This document shows positions 19,877-28,208 of a DNA stretch of 64,000 bases, piece by piece (within the stretch, counting starts at the first letter, position 1; the number at the start of each line of letters is the position of its first letter). Both the position numbers and the translations under genes were made by a program. The stretch covers positions 1-64,000 of the forward strand of contig CACWRR010000003.1 in NCBI GenBank assembly GCA_902763335.1. The letters are read 5' to 3'. The notes under the pieces were generated by a model, which ran no database searches, was not told the DNA's origin, and saw only the letters and a list, made by a program, of their open reading frames with translations. This DNA is from an uncultured Lachnospiraceae bacterium (GTDB lineage Bacteria > Bacillota > Clostridia > Lachnospirales > Lachnospiraceae).

Positions 19877-20929
19877 TTACACCTTCTCCACATGATATCC
19901 GGCAGCTTTAAGCAGCCTGTTCATAATAGCCTGTCCAAGACGATTATCTTCAAATGTCTCTCCATATATAACGTCAACATTCATATCATCAAATTTTCTT
20001 AATACTCCGTACAGATTATGTGCGATGGTGTCTTCATTATTTCTTGAACCGATTGATAATACTTCACCGGCTTTATACATATCTTTTGTCTCTTCACAGG
20101 CAATTATACCTGTCTTAATTCCTGATTTTACATTTTTATCCGTAAGATTATTTATATGCTCCACAACATTTTTCAGTTCTCCCTTGAACATGGTAAGTTC
20201 AGCTTTAGGAGCATAATGTTTATACTTCATACCCGGAGCCTTAGGCTTTACATCCGGTGACACCGGACCTGTTATAGCCTTATCTATTCCGACTTTTCCA
20301 ACTACTTTCTCAAGCATCTCCATCGTTATATATCCCGGTCTTAACACCATCGGTATCTCCGATGTTACATCAACTATGGTAGATTCTATACCAATACCTA
20401 CAGCACCGCCATCTATTATCATATCTATCTTTCCTGACAGGTCATCTGCAACATGGGCCGCAGTGGTAGGACTAGGTCTCCCTGATGTATTTGCACTGGG
20501 TGCTGCTATGGCGACTCCCGATGTTCTGATAAGTTCAAGGGCTGCCTTGTGATTCGGCATCCTTACCGCCACTGTGTCAAGTCCTCCTGTAGTTCCATCC
20601 GGCACAAGACCACTCTTTTTGAATATAAGAGTCATCGGTCCCGGCCAGAATGCATCCATAAGTTTTTTTGCATTATCCGGTATCTCACAGACAAGCTTAT
20701 CAAGCTGTTCTATATCCGATATATGAACAATCAACGGATTATCAGATGGTCTGCCCTTTGCCGCATATATTTTTGCCGAAGCTTTCTCATCAAGTGCATC
20801 TGCTCCCAGACCATACACGGTCTCTGTCGGAAATGCAACCATTCCGCCTCTGTGAAGCACCTGCGAAGCCTCTTCCATAACCTCTCTGTCTATATTATTC
20901 ACGTCAATTTTTCGTATCACTGTATCCAT
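19877..20929 (-). CDS. sua5: Threonylcarbamoyl-AMP synthase (Sua5/YwlC)
   Basis: Makes threonylcarbamoyl-AMP for the t6A modification of ANN-decoding tRNAs. 350 residues: the N-terminal YrdC domain (about 1-205) with GGMVAFPTETVYGLGADA, YAAKGRPSDNPLIVHI, FWPGPMT and APSANTSGRPSPT, then a C-terminal Sua5 domain entered through PGMKYKHYAPKA. Length and both domains are standard. It is 15 bases upstream of the YwlE-like gene, conserving the Bacillus ywlC-ywlE neighbourhood. Confidence 0.95.
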   Translation of the reverse strand: MDTVIRKIDVNNIDREVMEEASQVLHRGGMVAFPTETVYGLGADALDEKASAKIYAAKGRPSDNPLIVHISDIEQLDKLVCEIPDNAKKLMDAFWPGPMTLIFKKSGLVPDGTTGGLDTVAVRMPNHKAALELIRTSGVAIAAPSANTSGRPSPTTAAHVADDLSGKIDMIIDGGAVGIGIESTIVDVTSEIPMVLRPGYITMEMLEKVVGKVGIDKAITGPVSPDVKPKAPGMKYKHYAPKAELTMFKGELKNVVEHINNLTDKNVKSGIKTGIIACEETKDMYKAGEVLSIGSRNNEDTIAHNLYGVLRKFDDMNVDVIYGETFEDNRLGQAIMNRLLKAAGYHVEKV

Positions 20930-21004
20930 ATATCAGTATCTCCTGTTTCCAAATAAATCACGTTAAAATTATAACACTTTTAATCAGAAATTTAAACCTC
21001 TTTT

Positions 21005-21745
21005 TTACTCTGCCGAAAGGTAGCCAAACACCCCGTCAGCTATGGCTTCAGCCATAGCTTGCTGATAATCTTTATCGGATAATTTTGCGGCTTCTTCATG
21101 GTTTGATAAAAAACCACATTCAACGATTACTGCCGGGCATGCTGAATGTAACAATATATAATAATTATTATTTGCCTTTGCGGCACGATTATTATCTTTA
21201 TCCACACTTTCCTTAATACTGTTCTGAATATATTCTGAGAGTTTTTTTCCTTCATCGGAATTGGTATAATAAAATACCTGTGCGCCTTTTACCTTTTCAG
21301 AGGAATAACTGTTTTGATGGATGCTGACCATGATATCAGCCTTTTCATCTTCAACCATTTTTATCCTGCTCTTCAAATCTGCCACTTTTTTACTGCCTGA
21401 CTCATCGCCACCAAGAGAAGTATCTTCCTCCCTGGTCATAACCACGCTGACGCCTTTTTTCTCAAGTAGTTTCTTTAGTTTAAATGCTATCTGGAGATTA
21501 ACATCCTTTTCCAGAACATCATTAACACCAATTTTTCCCGGGTCTCCGCCTCCGTGCCCCGGATCAATAATTACTTTTGCCCCATTTACTGCTTTCGCCG
21601 ATGCACCTATATTCCTTCCAAAATGCACTGCTATGTAAGCAACAATGGCAATCATAAGAACTGCCATAAATATTTTCAGACCCCTTATCTTACATACACC
21701 TCTCTTGCCATATACATTATGATATATTCTATCCTTTATGGACAC
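21005..21745 (-). CDS. cwlD: N-acetylmuramoyl-L-alanine amidase, CwlD type
   Basis: Zinc amidase (Amidase_3), 246 residues. A membrane anchor lies near residues 25-45 (IFMAVLMIAIVAYIAVHF). The zinc ligands are in DPGHGGGDPG, the Glu of VLEKDVNLQIA and the His of VSIHQNSY. The catalytic Glu is in AVIVECGFLSN. A short amidase with one N-terminal anchor and no binding repeats is the CwlD form, which makes muramic-delta-lactam in spore cortex. It lies 8 bases after the GH18 gene, so the two are probably one transcript. Confidence 0.85.
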   Translation of the reverse strand: MSIKDRIYHNVYGKRGVCKIRGLKIFMAVLMIAIVAYIAVHFGRNIGASAKAVNGAKVIIDPGHGGGDPGKIGVNDVLEKDVNLQIAFKLKKLLEKKGVSVVMTREEDTSLGGDESGSKKVADLKSRIKMVEDEKADIMVSIHQNSYSSEKVKGAQVFYYTNSDEGKKLSEYIQNSIKESVDKDNNRAAKANNNYYILLHSACPAVIVECGFLSNHEEAAKLSDKDYQQAMAEAIADGVFGYLSAE

Positions 21746-21753
21746 TAAATATG

Positions 21754-23487
21754 TTAATTAGTATATTTCACTATTGTATTCCATATATCAGGCGTCTCCG
21801 AACCAAGTCTCCATGCAGATACTCCGGCAAGACCATACTTACTTATAAGCTGCACCTTTCTCTCCATAGATGTTGCATCCTCTACCCATATTCTGTATGT
21901 TAGTCCGTCTCCGGCATACTCACTGTAATTCTGTCCCATATCCTCAAGCCATGTTTTCTGTGAGCCATTCTGTGCTATAAGACTTTCCACTGTCTGCATA
22001 TCCGCTGTCTGATATGTTTCAACGGTACCGTCAGCCTTTTCTCCCCATATTTTTGTATAAAAAGGAACTCCAAGTATGACTTTTGACGGATCCACCTCGT
22101 CAAGTGTAGCGCTTACTCCATCCTCTACCCACGAAATAGAGGCAGTAGAACCTGCACCTGAGTCCACTCCCCAATGTTCATCATACGCCATAATAACTAC
22201 ATAATCCGCAATCGCTCCCTGCTCTTTTCTGTCATAATACAGATTAGAAGCAATAGGTACTTTATCGTCAATTGATAATACTATTCCGTTATTTCTGCAT
22301 TTAACAGACAATTCTCTCAAAAACTGTATATAATCCTCTGCTATATCAGAAGATATATACTCAAAGTCAACATTTATACCGTCAAATCCGTACTGTATGG
22401 CTGATGATATAAGCTGATTTACAAGATTTTCACGTTTTGATGTATATGGGAAAATCTGTTTATTATCTGAATCTGCTGACTGGTCATCAACAACTGCCCA
22501 TACTTCAAGCCCAAGCTGATGTGCTCTGCTCACATATGTTGTATCCGCAAGAGACGAAAGTCCTCCATTATTGTCCACTATTCTGAACCATGTAGGTGAA
22601 ACCACATTCATTCCTTTTGCATTTGCCGTCAGATCCACAAGTTTGCCATTATCATTAGCTGACACCACCATATGCCATGCCATGCTGATTGTATAATCTT
22701 TCTTTATATTAGTATATACAGGCTCTGTATAATCTTCATTCACTAACTCAACCTGTTTCTTTTTGCCGACATCCGATTTTTTCACATATCCGATATATCC
22801 GTCAGCGGTAGAACCGTATATCCAGTTCTTTCCCTCCTCAATAACAGTTATAACATCTCCCTTTGAAAGGTCTGTAATAATATCTTTTTTGATTCCGGCA
22901 CCGGTTCTGAGCTTTGCTGATTCCTTTACACTATATGTATCCTGTGTTCCCCACTTATAGGTCACATATATTCTTGCCGGATCAGTATAGTATTCATACT
23001 TCATGTTTGAATACATCTTAACATAATCTGCTGCAATATAAACATTGCTGCCGTCTGTTTTTACAACTACATAATCCACTGAATTTCTTGACTTTACATC
23101 ATAATATTCACTGCTGCCCACATCTGCTTTAATAACATTATCCGGTGTAGTATATATAAGTATATTCTCGTTATTGTCCCAATAAAACCTGCTGTTTATA
23201 TTTGATTTGACAAAATTATACTCAAGATATACTGTTCCATCCTGCATATATGCCTTATTTCCGACTATCGCATCCTGCATAACTATCGCAATCTCCGAAT
23301 CATCTCCGCTTAAATAATACATCTGCTTTATATCATCTTCCGAAACATACGTCTTAGAAGGAGTATTCTTCTCTATAATTTTTCCTATTATAAAAACCAC
23401 CACCATAATAAGGCCTATAACCAGCGCTATAGCAACCGGTGGTATTCCACGCTTTTTCTTCTTCACCCGAATCACCAATCCTTTCAT
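21754..23487 (-). CDS. Membrane-anchored SH3 / glycoside hydrolase family 18 protein
   Basis: About 577 residues. An N-terminal basic stretch and membrane helix (IPPVAIALVIGLIMVVVFIIG) come first. Next is a copper-amine-oxidase-N-like region, an SH3b domain (LRTGAGIKKDIITDL, GYIGYVKKSDVG) and a C-terminal GH18 barrel. The GH18 motif reads DGINVDFEYI: the acid/base Glu is present, one aspartate of DxxDxDxE is Asn. The architecture resembles YaaH/YdhD-type spore peptidoglycan glucosaminidases. I place the start at the ATG 23487, because the likely -10 box (23510-23515) would put transcription start on the ATG at 23505. Confidence 0.8.
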   Translation of the reverse strand: MKGLVIRVKKKKRGIPPVAIALVIGLIMVVVFIIGKIIEKNTPSKTYVSEDDIKQMYYLSGDDSEIAIVMQDAIVGNKAYMQDGTVYLEYNFVKSNINSRFYWDNNENILIYTTPDNVIKADVGSSEYYDVKSRNSVDYVVVKTDGSNVYIAADYVKMYSNMKYEYYTDPARIYVTYKWGTQDTYSVKESAKLRTGAGIKKDIITDLSKGDVITVIEEGKNWIYGSTADGYIGYVKKSDVGKKKQVELVNEDYTEPVYTNIKKDYTISMAWHMVVSANDNGKLVDLTANAKGMNVVSPTWFRIVDNNGGLSSLADTTYVSRAHQLGLEVWAVVDDQSADSDNKQIFPYTSKRENLVNQLISSAIQYGFDGINVDFEYISSDIAEDYIQFLRELSVKCRNNGIVLSIDDKVPIASNLYYDRKEQGAIADYVVIMAYDEHWGVDSGAGSTASISWVEDGVSATLDEVDPSKVILGVPFYTKIWGEKADGTVETYQTADMQTVESLIAQNGSQKTWLEDMGQNYSEYAGDGLTYRIWVEDATSMERKVQLISKYGLAGVSAWRLGSETPDIWNTIVKYTN

Positions 23488-23509
23488 TTTCCCTTTTTTC
23501 GACATGGTG

Positions 23510-23538
23510 ATTATAACATGTTTTCCTTACTGCGTCAC
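23510..23538 (-). promoter_or_regulatory. Extended -10 promoter of the GH18-cwlD unit
   Basis: Minus-strand TGTTATAAT (TGn extension plus perfect -10 at 23515-23510) with a weak -35 GTGACG (23538-23533) 17 bases upstream. The predicted start falls near 23503, so the message would be leaderless if the ATG at 23505 were used. Confidence 0.5.
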
Positions 23539-23600
23539 CAAAATATTTTAATTCGGTGCTTTACGGCACTCATTTCATCTCTTACCTGATATTACCAAAT

Positions 23601-23633
23601 ACCGGGTCCATATATCCCAAACATGGACCCGGT
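23601..23633. terminator. Strong GC-rich hairpin, probable terminator of a decayed gene
   Basis: Perfect 10-bp stem ACCGGGTCCA / TGGACCCGGT with a 13-base loop. The T-run lies on the plus strand (ATACTTTTT). On the minus strand only TATTTGGT follows. It sits 33 bases past the stop of the degenerate minus-strand reading frame at 23666-23995. No living gene ends here. Confidence 0.55.
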
Positions 23634-23665
23634 ATACTTTTTGCGGCATATGTATCTCTTTTTCT

Positions 23666-23995
23666 TTAAATTTTAGTGTTTAGTATATTTTGCCACAAAT
23701 CTGCCATATCAATAAAATCTGTCATTTCCCCATTAATGTAATATTCTCCCTGCTTCAAAAATCATATTCCTGCATAACATCCGCTGCTTTTGCAAAAACT
23801 CATACTGTGATATATGATTGTTCCTGTTTCCGTAGAGTTATCCAGCTATTCCATAAGTTACTGATTATAAATAAAACGGTTAAGTATTTTCATAATATTT
23901 GGTACTTTTCATTTTTCATCATAAAATATTGTCTGCTAATTAACTAAAATAATTCGTAACTGTTCAAAATTTTTCTCCAACCTGATAAATAATAT
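23666..23995 (-). pseudogene. Remnant of a decayed gene, about 110 codons
   Basis: The 670-base gap between the GH18 gene and the mecA promoter carries traces of coding sequence on the minus strand. One frame runs from 23995 to a TAA at 23666 and is interrupted by five stops. Its segments look protein-like, e.g. KVPNIMKILNRFIYNQ and, at the end, GEYYINGEMTDFIDMADLW followed by QNILNTKI. Around the fifth stop, the -1/+1 frame gives VFAKAADVMQEYDF, hinting at frameshifts. AAAGGAG stands 7 bases before an ATA codon at 23995, where an ATG would be expected. Family not recognised. This is inference from codon-like texture and needs a homology search. Confidence 0.4.
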
Positions 23996-24102
23996 CTGTA
24001 ATCTCCTTTCTTTAATCGTTTTATTTATATCACACATTATAATATGTTATGTAACTTTTTGCAAGACATTTTTTTATTCACAAACATTTAATTATTAATT
24101 GC

Positions 24103-24131
24103 TTTACGTCAATTTATCCATAAGTTATAAT
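24103..24131 (+). promoter_or_regulatory. Promoter of mecA
   Basis: TTTACG (24103-24108), 17-base spacer, perfect TATAAT (24126-24131). A second TATAAT lies at 24141-24146. Transcription from here gives a leader of about 130-140 bases before the mecA start. Confidence 0.7.
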
Positions 24132-24164
24132 ATAAATAGATATAATCATTCCTAAGAGTGCATA

Positions 24165-24270
24165 CGGCTATTTGTTCCGGAGCGAAAACAAATGGCTATT
24201 TATTGCAGAAGAGAAATCGCCCGCGCGAATTGCTCTTCGCATCCTTGCGATAAGTCGCTCAGAAATGAGG
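24165..24270 (+). repeat. Hairpin-rich mecA leader, REP-like
   Basis: Locally GC-rich DNA with three successive inverted repeats: ATTTGTT/AACAAAT (24170-24193), GAAGAG...CTCTTC with GCGC core (24208-24238), and GCGA/TCGC (24247-24258). The last 24 bases (24247-24270) end in the mecA ribosome site and recur with one mismatch before tatD (47452-47475). This looks like a mobile palindromic repeat that has been co-opted as a leader. A cis-regulatory RNA is the alternative. Confidence 0.5.
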
Positions 24271-24276
24271 GTTATT

Positions 24277-24954
24277 ATGAAATTCGAAAAAATAAATGAT
24301 AATCAGATAAAATGTACACTTAACAAATCAGACCTTGCATCCCGCAAGATAAACCTCAGCGAGTTCGCATACGGAACTCCTAAAGCTAAACAGCTTTTCC
24401 ACGACATGCTTCAGCAGGCTGCCACGGAGCTGGGATTTGTTGCCGAAAACACTCCTATTATGATTGAGGCCATTCCTGTATCTGCTGAATCCATTGTTAT
24501 TATCATAACAAAAGTGGAGGATCCTGAAGAGCTTGATACACGTTTTTCTCATTTTTCACCGGACCCGGATGAATTTCCTGACAGTTTTTCTGACGGATAT
24601 CAGGATAACAGTCTTATTGAGGATAATGTATTAAAACTTATTCCTTCTGATTCTTCAGAGGAAGACCACGAGGATCTTGTATTTACATTTAAGTTTAAAA
24701 ATATTGATGATGTATGTGAAGCAGGAAAAGCTCTTTCAGGCAGTTATCACGGTTTAAATTCACTGTATAAAGAAAAAAATGATTACTACCTTGTAGTTCA
24801 TTCTTCCGGTCACACCAGAGATTTTTTCAATAAAGTATGTAACACCATATCCGAATACGGATATATGACAAACGGATATATTCCTTCACGCAATATGGGA
24901 CAGAAAATTCTTATCGTAAAGGATGATGCAATCCAGAAACTTGCAAATATTTAA
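24277..24954 (+). CDS. mecA: Adaptor protein MecA
   Basis: Adaptor that delivers substrates to the ClpC-ClpP protease; in Bacillus it targets ComK. About 225 residues: an N-terminal substrate-binding domain (MKFEKINDNQIKCTL, YGTPKAKQLFHDM), an acidic linker with many Asp, Glu, Ser and Pro, and a C-terminal ClpC-binding domain (VFTFKFKNIDDVCEAGKAL, YYLVVHSSG, SEYGY). The ATG at 24277 is preferred: it gives the standard MecA N-terminus and follows GAGGG. The frame is open 35 codons further upstream, but that part reads through the palindromic leader. Monocistronic, ending at a strong terminator. Confidence 0.9.
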   Translation: MKFEKINDNQIKCTLNKSDLASRKINLSEFAYGTPKAKQLFHDMLQQAATELGFVAENTPIMIEAIPVSAESIVIIITKVEDPEELDTRFSHFSPDPDEFPDSFSDGYQDNSLIEDNVLKLIPSDSSEEDHEDLVFTFKFKNIDDVCEAGKALSGSYHGLNSLYKEKNDYYLVVHSSGHTRDFFNKVCNTISEYGYMTNGYIPSRNMGQKILIVKDDAIQKLANI

Positions 24955-24990
24955 ATCGGGAGAGATTTCATTTTCCCAATTGTTCATATA

Positions 24991-25030
24991 AAAAACGGAA
25001 AGCCGCTTTCTGTGCGACTTTCCGTTTTTT
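24991..25030. terminator. Bidirectional terminator between mecA and the DUF1858 gene
   Basis: Stem AAAACGGAAAG / CTTTCCGTTTT with T-runs on both strands. It can end mecA (plus) and the DUF1858 gene (minus), whose stop is 16 bases away. Confidence 0.85.
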
Positions 25031-25045
25031 AATATATTATATTAA

Positions 25046-25255
25046 TTACTTGTCCATCTTCTCTAAAAATCCATTAAGATCATCTACAAGTTTGTCAGGA
25101 TCAAGTCCGTGAACCAAAGCTGCCTCCTCAAGACTTTCGCCCTGTGCTGACGGGCATCCTATACAATGCATACCTGCATTAAGAAGAATCGGTACCAGAT
25201 TTGCATCAATCTGAATTATATCACTTATTATCATATCTTTAGATATTTTAGCCAT
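25046..25255 (-). CDS. DUF1858 domain protein (hybrid-cluster-protein-associated redox type)
   Basis: 69 residues, a complete stand-alone DUF1858 domain: an N-terminal MIISDIIQID helix, LVPILLNAGMHCIGCPSAQGESLEEAA with a CxxC pair, and a C-terminal helix. Such proteins are linked to hybrid cluster (prismane) proteins and iron-sulfur metabolism. A redox role through the CIGC cysteines is inferred. It diverges from a ferredoxin gene, with both promoters in the 194-base gap. GGAGG precedes the ATG. Confidence 0.9.
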   Translation of the reverse strand: MAKISKDMIISDIIQIDANLVPILLNAGMHCIGCPSAQGESLEEAALVHGLDPDKLVDDLNGFLEKMDK

Positions 25256-25295
25256 TTTTGTTGCCTCCTGATTTTATTATTTTAATATGCAGTGT

Positions 25296-25324
25296 ATTAT
25301 AATACAAACCGCAAAATTATGCAA
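25296..25324 (-). promoter_or_regulatory. Promoter of the DUF1858 gene
   Basis: Minus-strand TTGCAT (25324-25319), 17-base spacer, perfect TATAAT (25301-25296), about 40 bases before the start codon. Confidence 0.75.
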
Positions 25325-25388
25325 CAGCAATACTCTGCATTCCCCTTACGACAACCATCATGTACTTAAAAGAGACCATAGAAAGCTC

Positions 25389-25417
25389 TTGTTTTATTTC
25401 ATTATTTGTATTATTAT
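25389..25417 (+). promoter_or_regulatory. Promoter of the ferredoxin gene
   Basis: TTGTTT (25389-25394), 17-base spacer, TATTAT (25412-25417). The ribosome site AAGGAGG follows at 25434-25440. Confidence 0.65.
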
Positions 25418-25449
25418 ATATAAAAATGAACACAAGGAGGATATTTATT

Positions 25450-25620
25450 ATGGCACACGTAATTACAGATGATTGTTTAATGTGTGGTGCATGTGAGTCT
25501 ACATGCCCAGTAGGAGCTATCTCAGAGGGAGACGGCAAATATGTTGTTGACGCTGATTCTTGCATCGACTGCGGAGCTTGCGAAGGCGGATGTCCAGCAG
25601 GTGCTATCGCAGCACAGTAA
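25450..25620 (+). CDS. 2[4Fe-4S] ferredoxin
   Basis: A 56-residue clostridial-type electron carrier. The two cluster motifs are CLMCGACESTCPVGAI and CIDCGACEGGCPAGAI (CxxCxxCxxxCP each), giving two [4Fe-4S] clusters in a symmetric fold. The ATG at 25450 has AAGGAGG 9 bases upstream. Longer in-frame extensions have no ribosome site. The gene is monocistronic and ends at its own terminator. Likely partners are pyruvate:ferredoxin oxidoreductase, hydrogenase or Rnf, none of which is in this window. Confidence 0.97.
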   Translation: MAHVITDDCLMCGACESTCPVGAISEGDGKYVVDADSCIDCGACEGGCPAGAIAAQ

Positions 25621-25642
25621 TATTCAGTATTACATTGTAATC

Positions 25643-25670
25643 AAAAGCATGAGCTTACGCTCATGCTTTT
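25643..25670. terminator. Terminator shared by the ferredoxin and MerR genes
   Basis: AAAAGCATGAGC / GCTCATGCTTTT stem with a 4-base loop and T-run on both strands. The 3' end of the convergent MerR-type gene (stop at 25661) lies inside the stem. Confidence 0.9.
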
Positions 25671-26299
25671 TTCTTTCTTCTGAATTTCTTAAGTATGCCC
25701 TTTTCTTCAGAAGCTGCCGCTACTTCTTTTCTGCATGTCTGATAATTTCTTATAGTTTCATCAAGCCTCTTATACCGTTCCTCTTCATGCTCGTCCCTCA
25801 TTCTCATCAGATAGTCCATCTCTTTTATGACACTGTCACTAACCCTGTCACTTACATTTTTCCCCAAAGCATCATTATTATTCTCCAACGCCTTAGAAAC
25901 TATATTACCTATAATAGCCTCAAACTGTTCAAGCTTTGTATTATTATTTCCATTTTCCACGGCATTTATACCACTATTTACCACACTTGTCACATTCTGT
26001 GTTTCCACAGTATCCAGATGACTTAACATCTCTTCCTTCATCTTCTCAAGCCTGTCCGATGTAACTTCCTTACCTTCCATAAGTTCAGGTAACAGCATTT
26101 TTATGGCCTTTAATTGAAATCCCTGTTCCTTAAGCTCCTTTATATTCTTAAGAAGCTTAATATGAAAATCTGTATAATACCTGTGCCCCATTTCATTTCT
26201 GGGTATGTCAATAAGCAGTTCTTCTTCCCAGTACCTCAGTACATGAGATTCTACATCAACCATTTTTGATGCATCTGAAATAAAATATCGTTTCTCCAT
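25661..26299 (-). CDS. MerR-type DNA-binding protein with long C-terminal region
   Basis: About 212 residues. The first 70 form a MerR-like winged helix (YFISDASKMVDVESHVLRYWE, then GHRYYTDFHIKLLKNIKELKEQGF). A charged coiled-coil-like middle and a basic tail (KKFRRKKKA) follow. No effector-binding cysteines are evident. The architecture (MerR head, coiled coil, basic tail) is reminiscent of RacA-like chromosome-anchoring proteins, but also of ordinary uncharacterised clostridial MerR proteins. I start at the ATG 26299; AAGGAGG is 11 bases upstream. A GTG ten codons earlier lacks a ribosome site. Confidence 0.8.
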   Translation of the reverse strand: MEKRYFISDASKMVDVESHVLRYWEEELLIDIPRNEMGHRYYTDFHIKLLKNIKELKEQGFQLKAIKMLLPELMEGKEVTSDRLEKMKEEMLSHLDTVETQNVTSVVNSGINAVENGNNNTKLEQFEAIIGNIVSKALENNNDALGKNVSDRVSDSVIKEMDYLMRMRDEHEEERYKRLDETIRNYQTCRKEVAAASEEKGILKKFRRKKKA

Positions 26300-26346
26300 T
26301 ATTCTTATAACCTCCTTATGTATCTCCACTGCTCATTATAGCATGC

Positions 26347-26382
26347 AAAAAACAGGGTGTGCAATGCACAAACCCTGTTTTT
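26347..26382. terminator. Terminator after dnaB
   Basis: AAAAACAGGGT ... ACCCTGTTTTT stem around a GTGCATTGCAC inner repeat. It lies just after the dnaB stop on the minus strand and before the MerR gene. Confidence 0.85.
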
Positions 26383-26390
26383 CTGTACTT

Positions 26391-27719
26391 TTATTTCTCT
26401 TTATTGGCGAATTTTGTATATTGAGGTAACCATACAAGCTCAACCGTTCCCGTGGCACCACTTCTCTGTTTCGATATAATAACTTCTGCTATACCCTTCT
26501 TGTCAGAATCTTTATTATAGTATTCATCCCTGTATAAAAACATAACCACATCGGCATCCTGCTCTATAGCTCCCGATTCTCTCAAATCTGAAAGCATCGG
26601 CCTTTTATCCTCTCTTCCCTCAACCGCACGGCTTAGCTGTGACAGTGCTATTATAGGCACATCAAGTTCCCTTGCAAGCGCTTTTAGGGATCTCGATATC
26701 TCCGACACCTCATTTTGACGGCTCTCGGTACGCTTGCCCCCACTCATAAGCTGAAGGTAATCGATTATGATAATGCCGAGATTATGCTCAAGTTTATATT
26801 TACGGCACTTAGAGCGCAGCTCAGATACAGTTATTCCTCCGGTGTCATCTATTATAAGATTTGACTTACCAATCACCCCGGCACTTTCTATAAGATTTTC
26901 CCAGTCTCCGTCTTCAAGATTACCGGTTCTTATTTTCTGCGAATCAACATGAGACTCAAGAGAAAACAATCGGTTTACAAGCTGTTCCTTCGGCATTTCC
27001 AAACTGAATATTGCTACAGTAATATTCTTTCTGAATGCCATATACTGGGCGATATTAAGCACGAATGCAGTTTTTCCCATCGCCGGTCTGGCTGCAACAA
27101 GAATAAGTTCCGAACCGTGGAATCCTGATGTTTTTACATCCAGATCAGTAAATCCTGTAGGAAGTCCCGTAACGCTTCCTTTCATTCTTGACGACTGTTC
27201 AATGTGTTCAAGCGCTTCTATAACCACATCTTTTATTGGCACAAAATCTCCACCCGGTTTCAACTGAAGAAGATTAAATATCTTTTTCTCTGTAAGATCC
27301 ATTATGTCATCCACCGGTTCATTTCCAAGATAACACATATTTTCAATCTCTTCATTGGTCTTTATAAGCCTTCTCAATGTAGACTTGTCTTTAACGATGC
27401 CCGCATACGATTTCACGTTGGTGGATGTAGGTACCGACGCAACTATATCTCTGATAAATTCTACGCTGCTAAGCTCCGGCGGTACATTTTTTTCCTTTAA
27501 TTTATCCTGAAGCGTTACCAGATCTATAGGTTTTCCATCACTGTACAACTCAACCATGGCTTCAAAAAGTATACCATACTGTTTGCCATAAAAGTCATCC
27601 TTCGTAACTATTTCAGATGCCGTTATAACTGCCTCCGAATCCATTATCATGGAACCTACCACCGAGCGCTCAGCCTCTATACTGTGAGGCAGAACTCTTT
27701 TAATAAGCCCTTCGTCCAT
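26391..27719 (-). CDS. dnaB: Replicative DNA helicase
   Basis: Hexameric 5'-3' helicase of the replisome, 442 residues. The N-terminal helical domain (PHSIEAERSVVGSMI) is followed by a RecA-type ATPase with ARPAMGKTAFVLNIA (Walker A), FSLEMPKEQLVNRL, IIIDYLQLM (Walker B) and LSQLSRAVEGREDKRPMLSDLRESG. No intein is present. It starts one base after the rplI stop. Confidence 0.98.
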   Translation of the reverse strand: MDEGLIKRVLPHSIEAERSVVGSMIMDSEAVITASEIVTKDDFYGKQYGILFEAMVELYSDGKPIDLVTLQDKLKEKNVPPELSSVEFIRDIVASVPTSTNVKSYAGIVKDKSTLRRLIKTNEEIENMCYLGNEPVDDIMDLTEKKIFNLLQLKPGGDFVPIKDVVIEALEHIEQSSRMKGSVTGLPTGFTDLDVKTSGFHGSELILVAARPAMGKTAFVLNIAQYMAFRKNITVAIFSLEMPKEQLVNRLFSLESHVDSQKIRTGNLEDGDWENLIESAGVIGKSNLIIDDTGGITVSELRSKCRKYKLEHNLGIIIIDYLQLMSGGKRTESRQNEVSEISRSLKALARELDVPIIALSQLSRAVEGREDKRPMLSDLRESGAIEQDADVVMFLYRDEYYNKDSDKKGIAEVIISKQRSGATGTVELVWLPQYTKFANKEK

Positions 27720-28166
27720 TTATGCCTCCTGAACTTTTACCGCAAGTTTCGCTGTAACATTTTTATGAAGTTTTACTGATATAACATGTGTTCCAAGCGT
27801 TCTTATAGGCTCATCAAGAACAAGTTTTTTCTTATCAAGTTCAAGATTAAGCTGTTCTTTAACCGCCTTTGATATCTCTTTTGTTGATATGGAGCCGAAT
27901 GTTCTTCCGCCTTCTCCGGCTTTTATTTTAAGCACAACTGACATTTCTTTCATTTCTTCAGCGAGTTTCTTTGCTTCATCTAGCCTCTCCTGTGCCAGTT
28001 TGTCTTCATTTTTCTTTCTGAGTCTCAAATTATTTAAATTTTCCGGCGTAGCTTCTATACCGAGTTTTTTCTTTATAAGGCAGTTTCTTCCGTATGCCTC
28101 GCTGACCGTCACAATTTCCTGTTTTTTTCCAACTGATTTAACGTCTTCCAATAATATAACTTCCAT
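27720..28166 (-). CDS. rplI: Ribosomal protein L9
   Basis: 148 residues. The N-terminal rRNA-binding domain begins MEVILLEDVKSVGKKQEIVTVSEAYGRN. A long charged connecting helix and a C-terminal domain with GRTFGSISTKEI and GTHVISVKLH follow. The gdpP-rplI-dnaB order is conserved in Firmicutes. Confidence 0.97.
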   Translation of the reverse strand: MEVILLEDVKSVGKKQEIVTVSEAYGRNCLIKKKLGIEATPENLNNLRLRKKNEDKLAQERLDEAKKLAEEMKEMSVVLKIKAGEGGRTFGSISTKEISKAVKEQLNLELDKKKLVLDEPIRTLGTHVISVKLHKNVTAKLAVKVQEA

Positions 28167-28208
28167 TGTTCGTTATCCTCCATTCAAAAAAGTATCTGTA
28201 TCAGGTTA

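Noticed and set aside
24172..24276. N-terminal 35-codon extension of mecA
   Set aside because: It reads through the hairpin-rich leader, does not resemble MecA, and a good ribosome site precedes the ATG at 24277.
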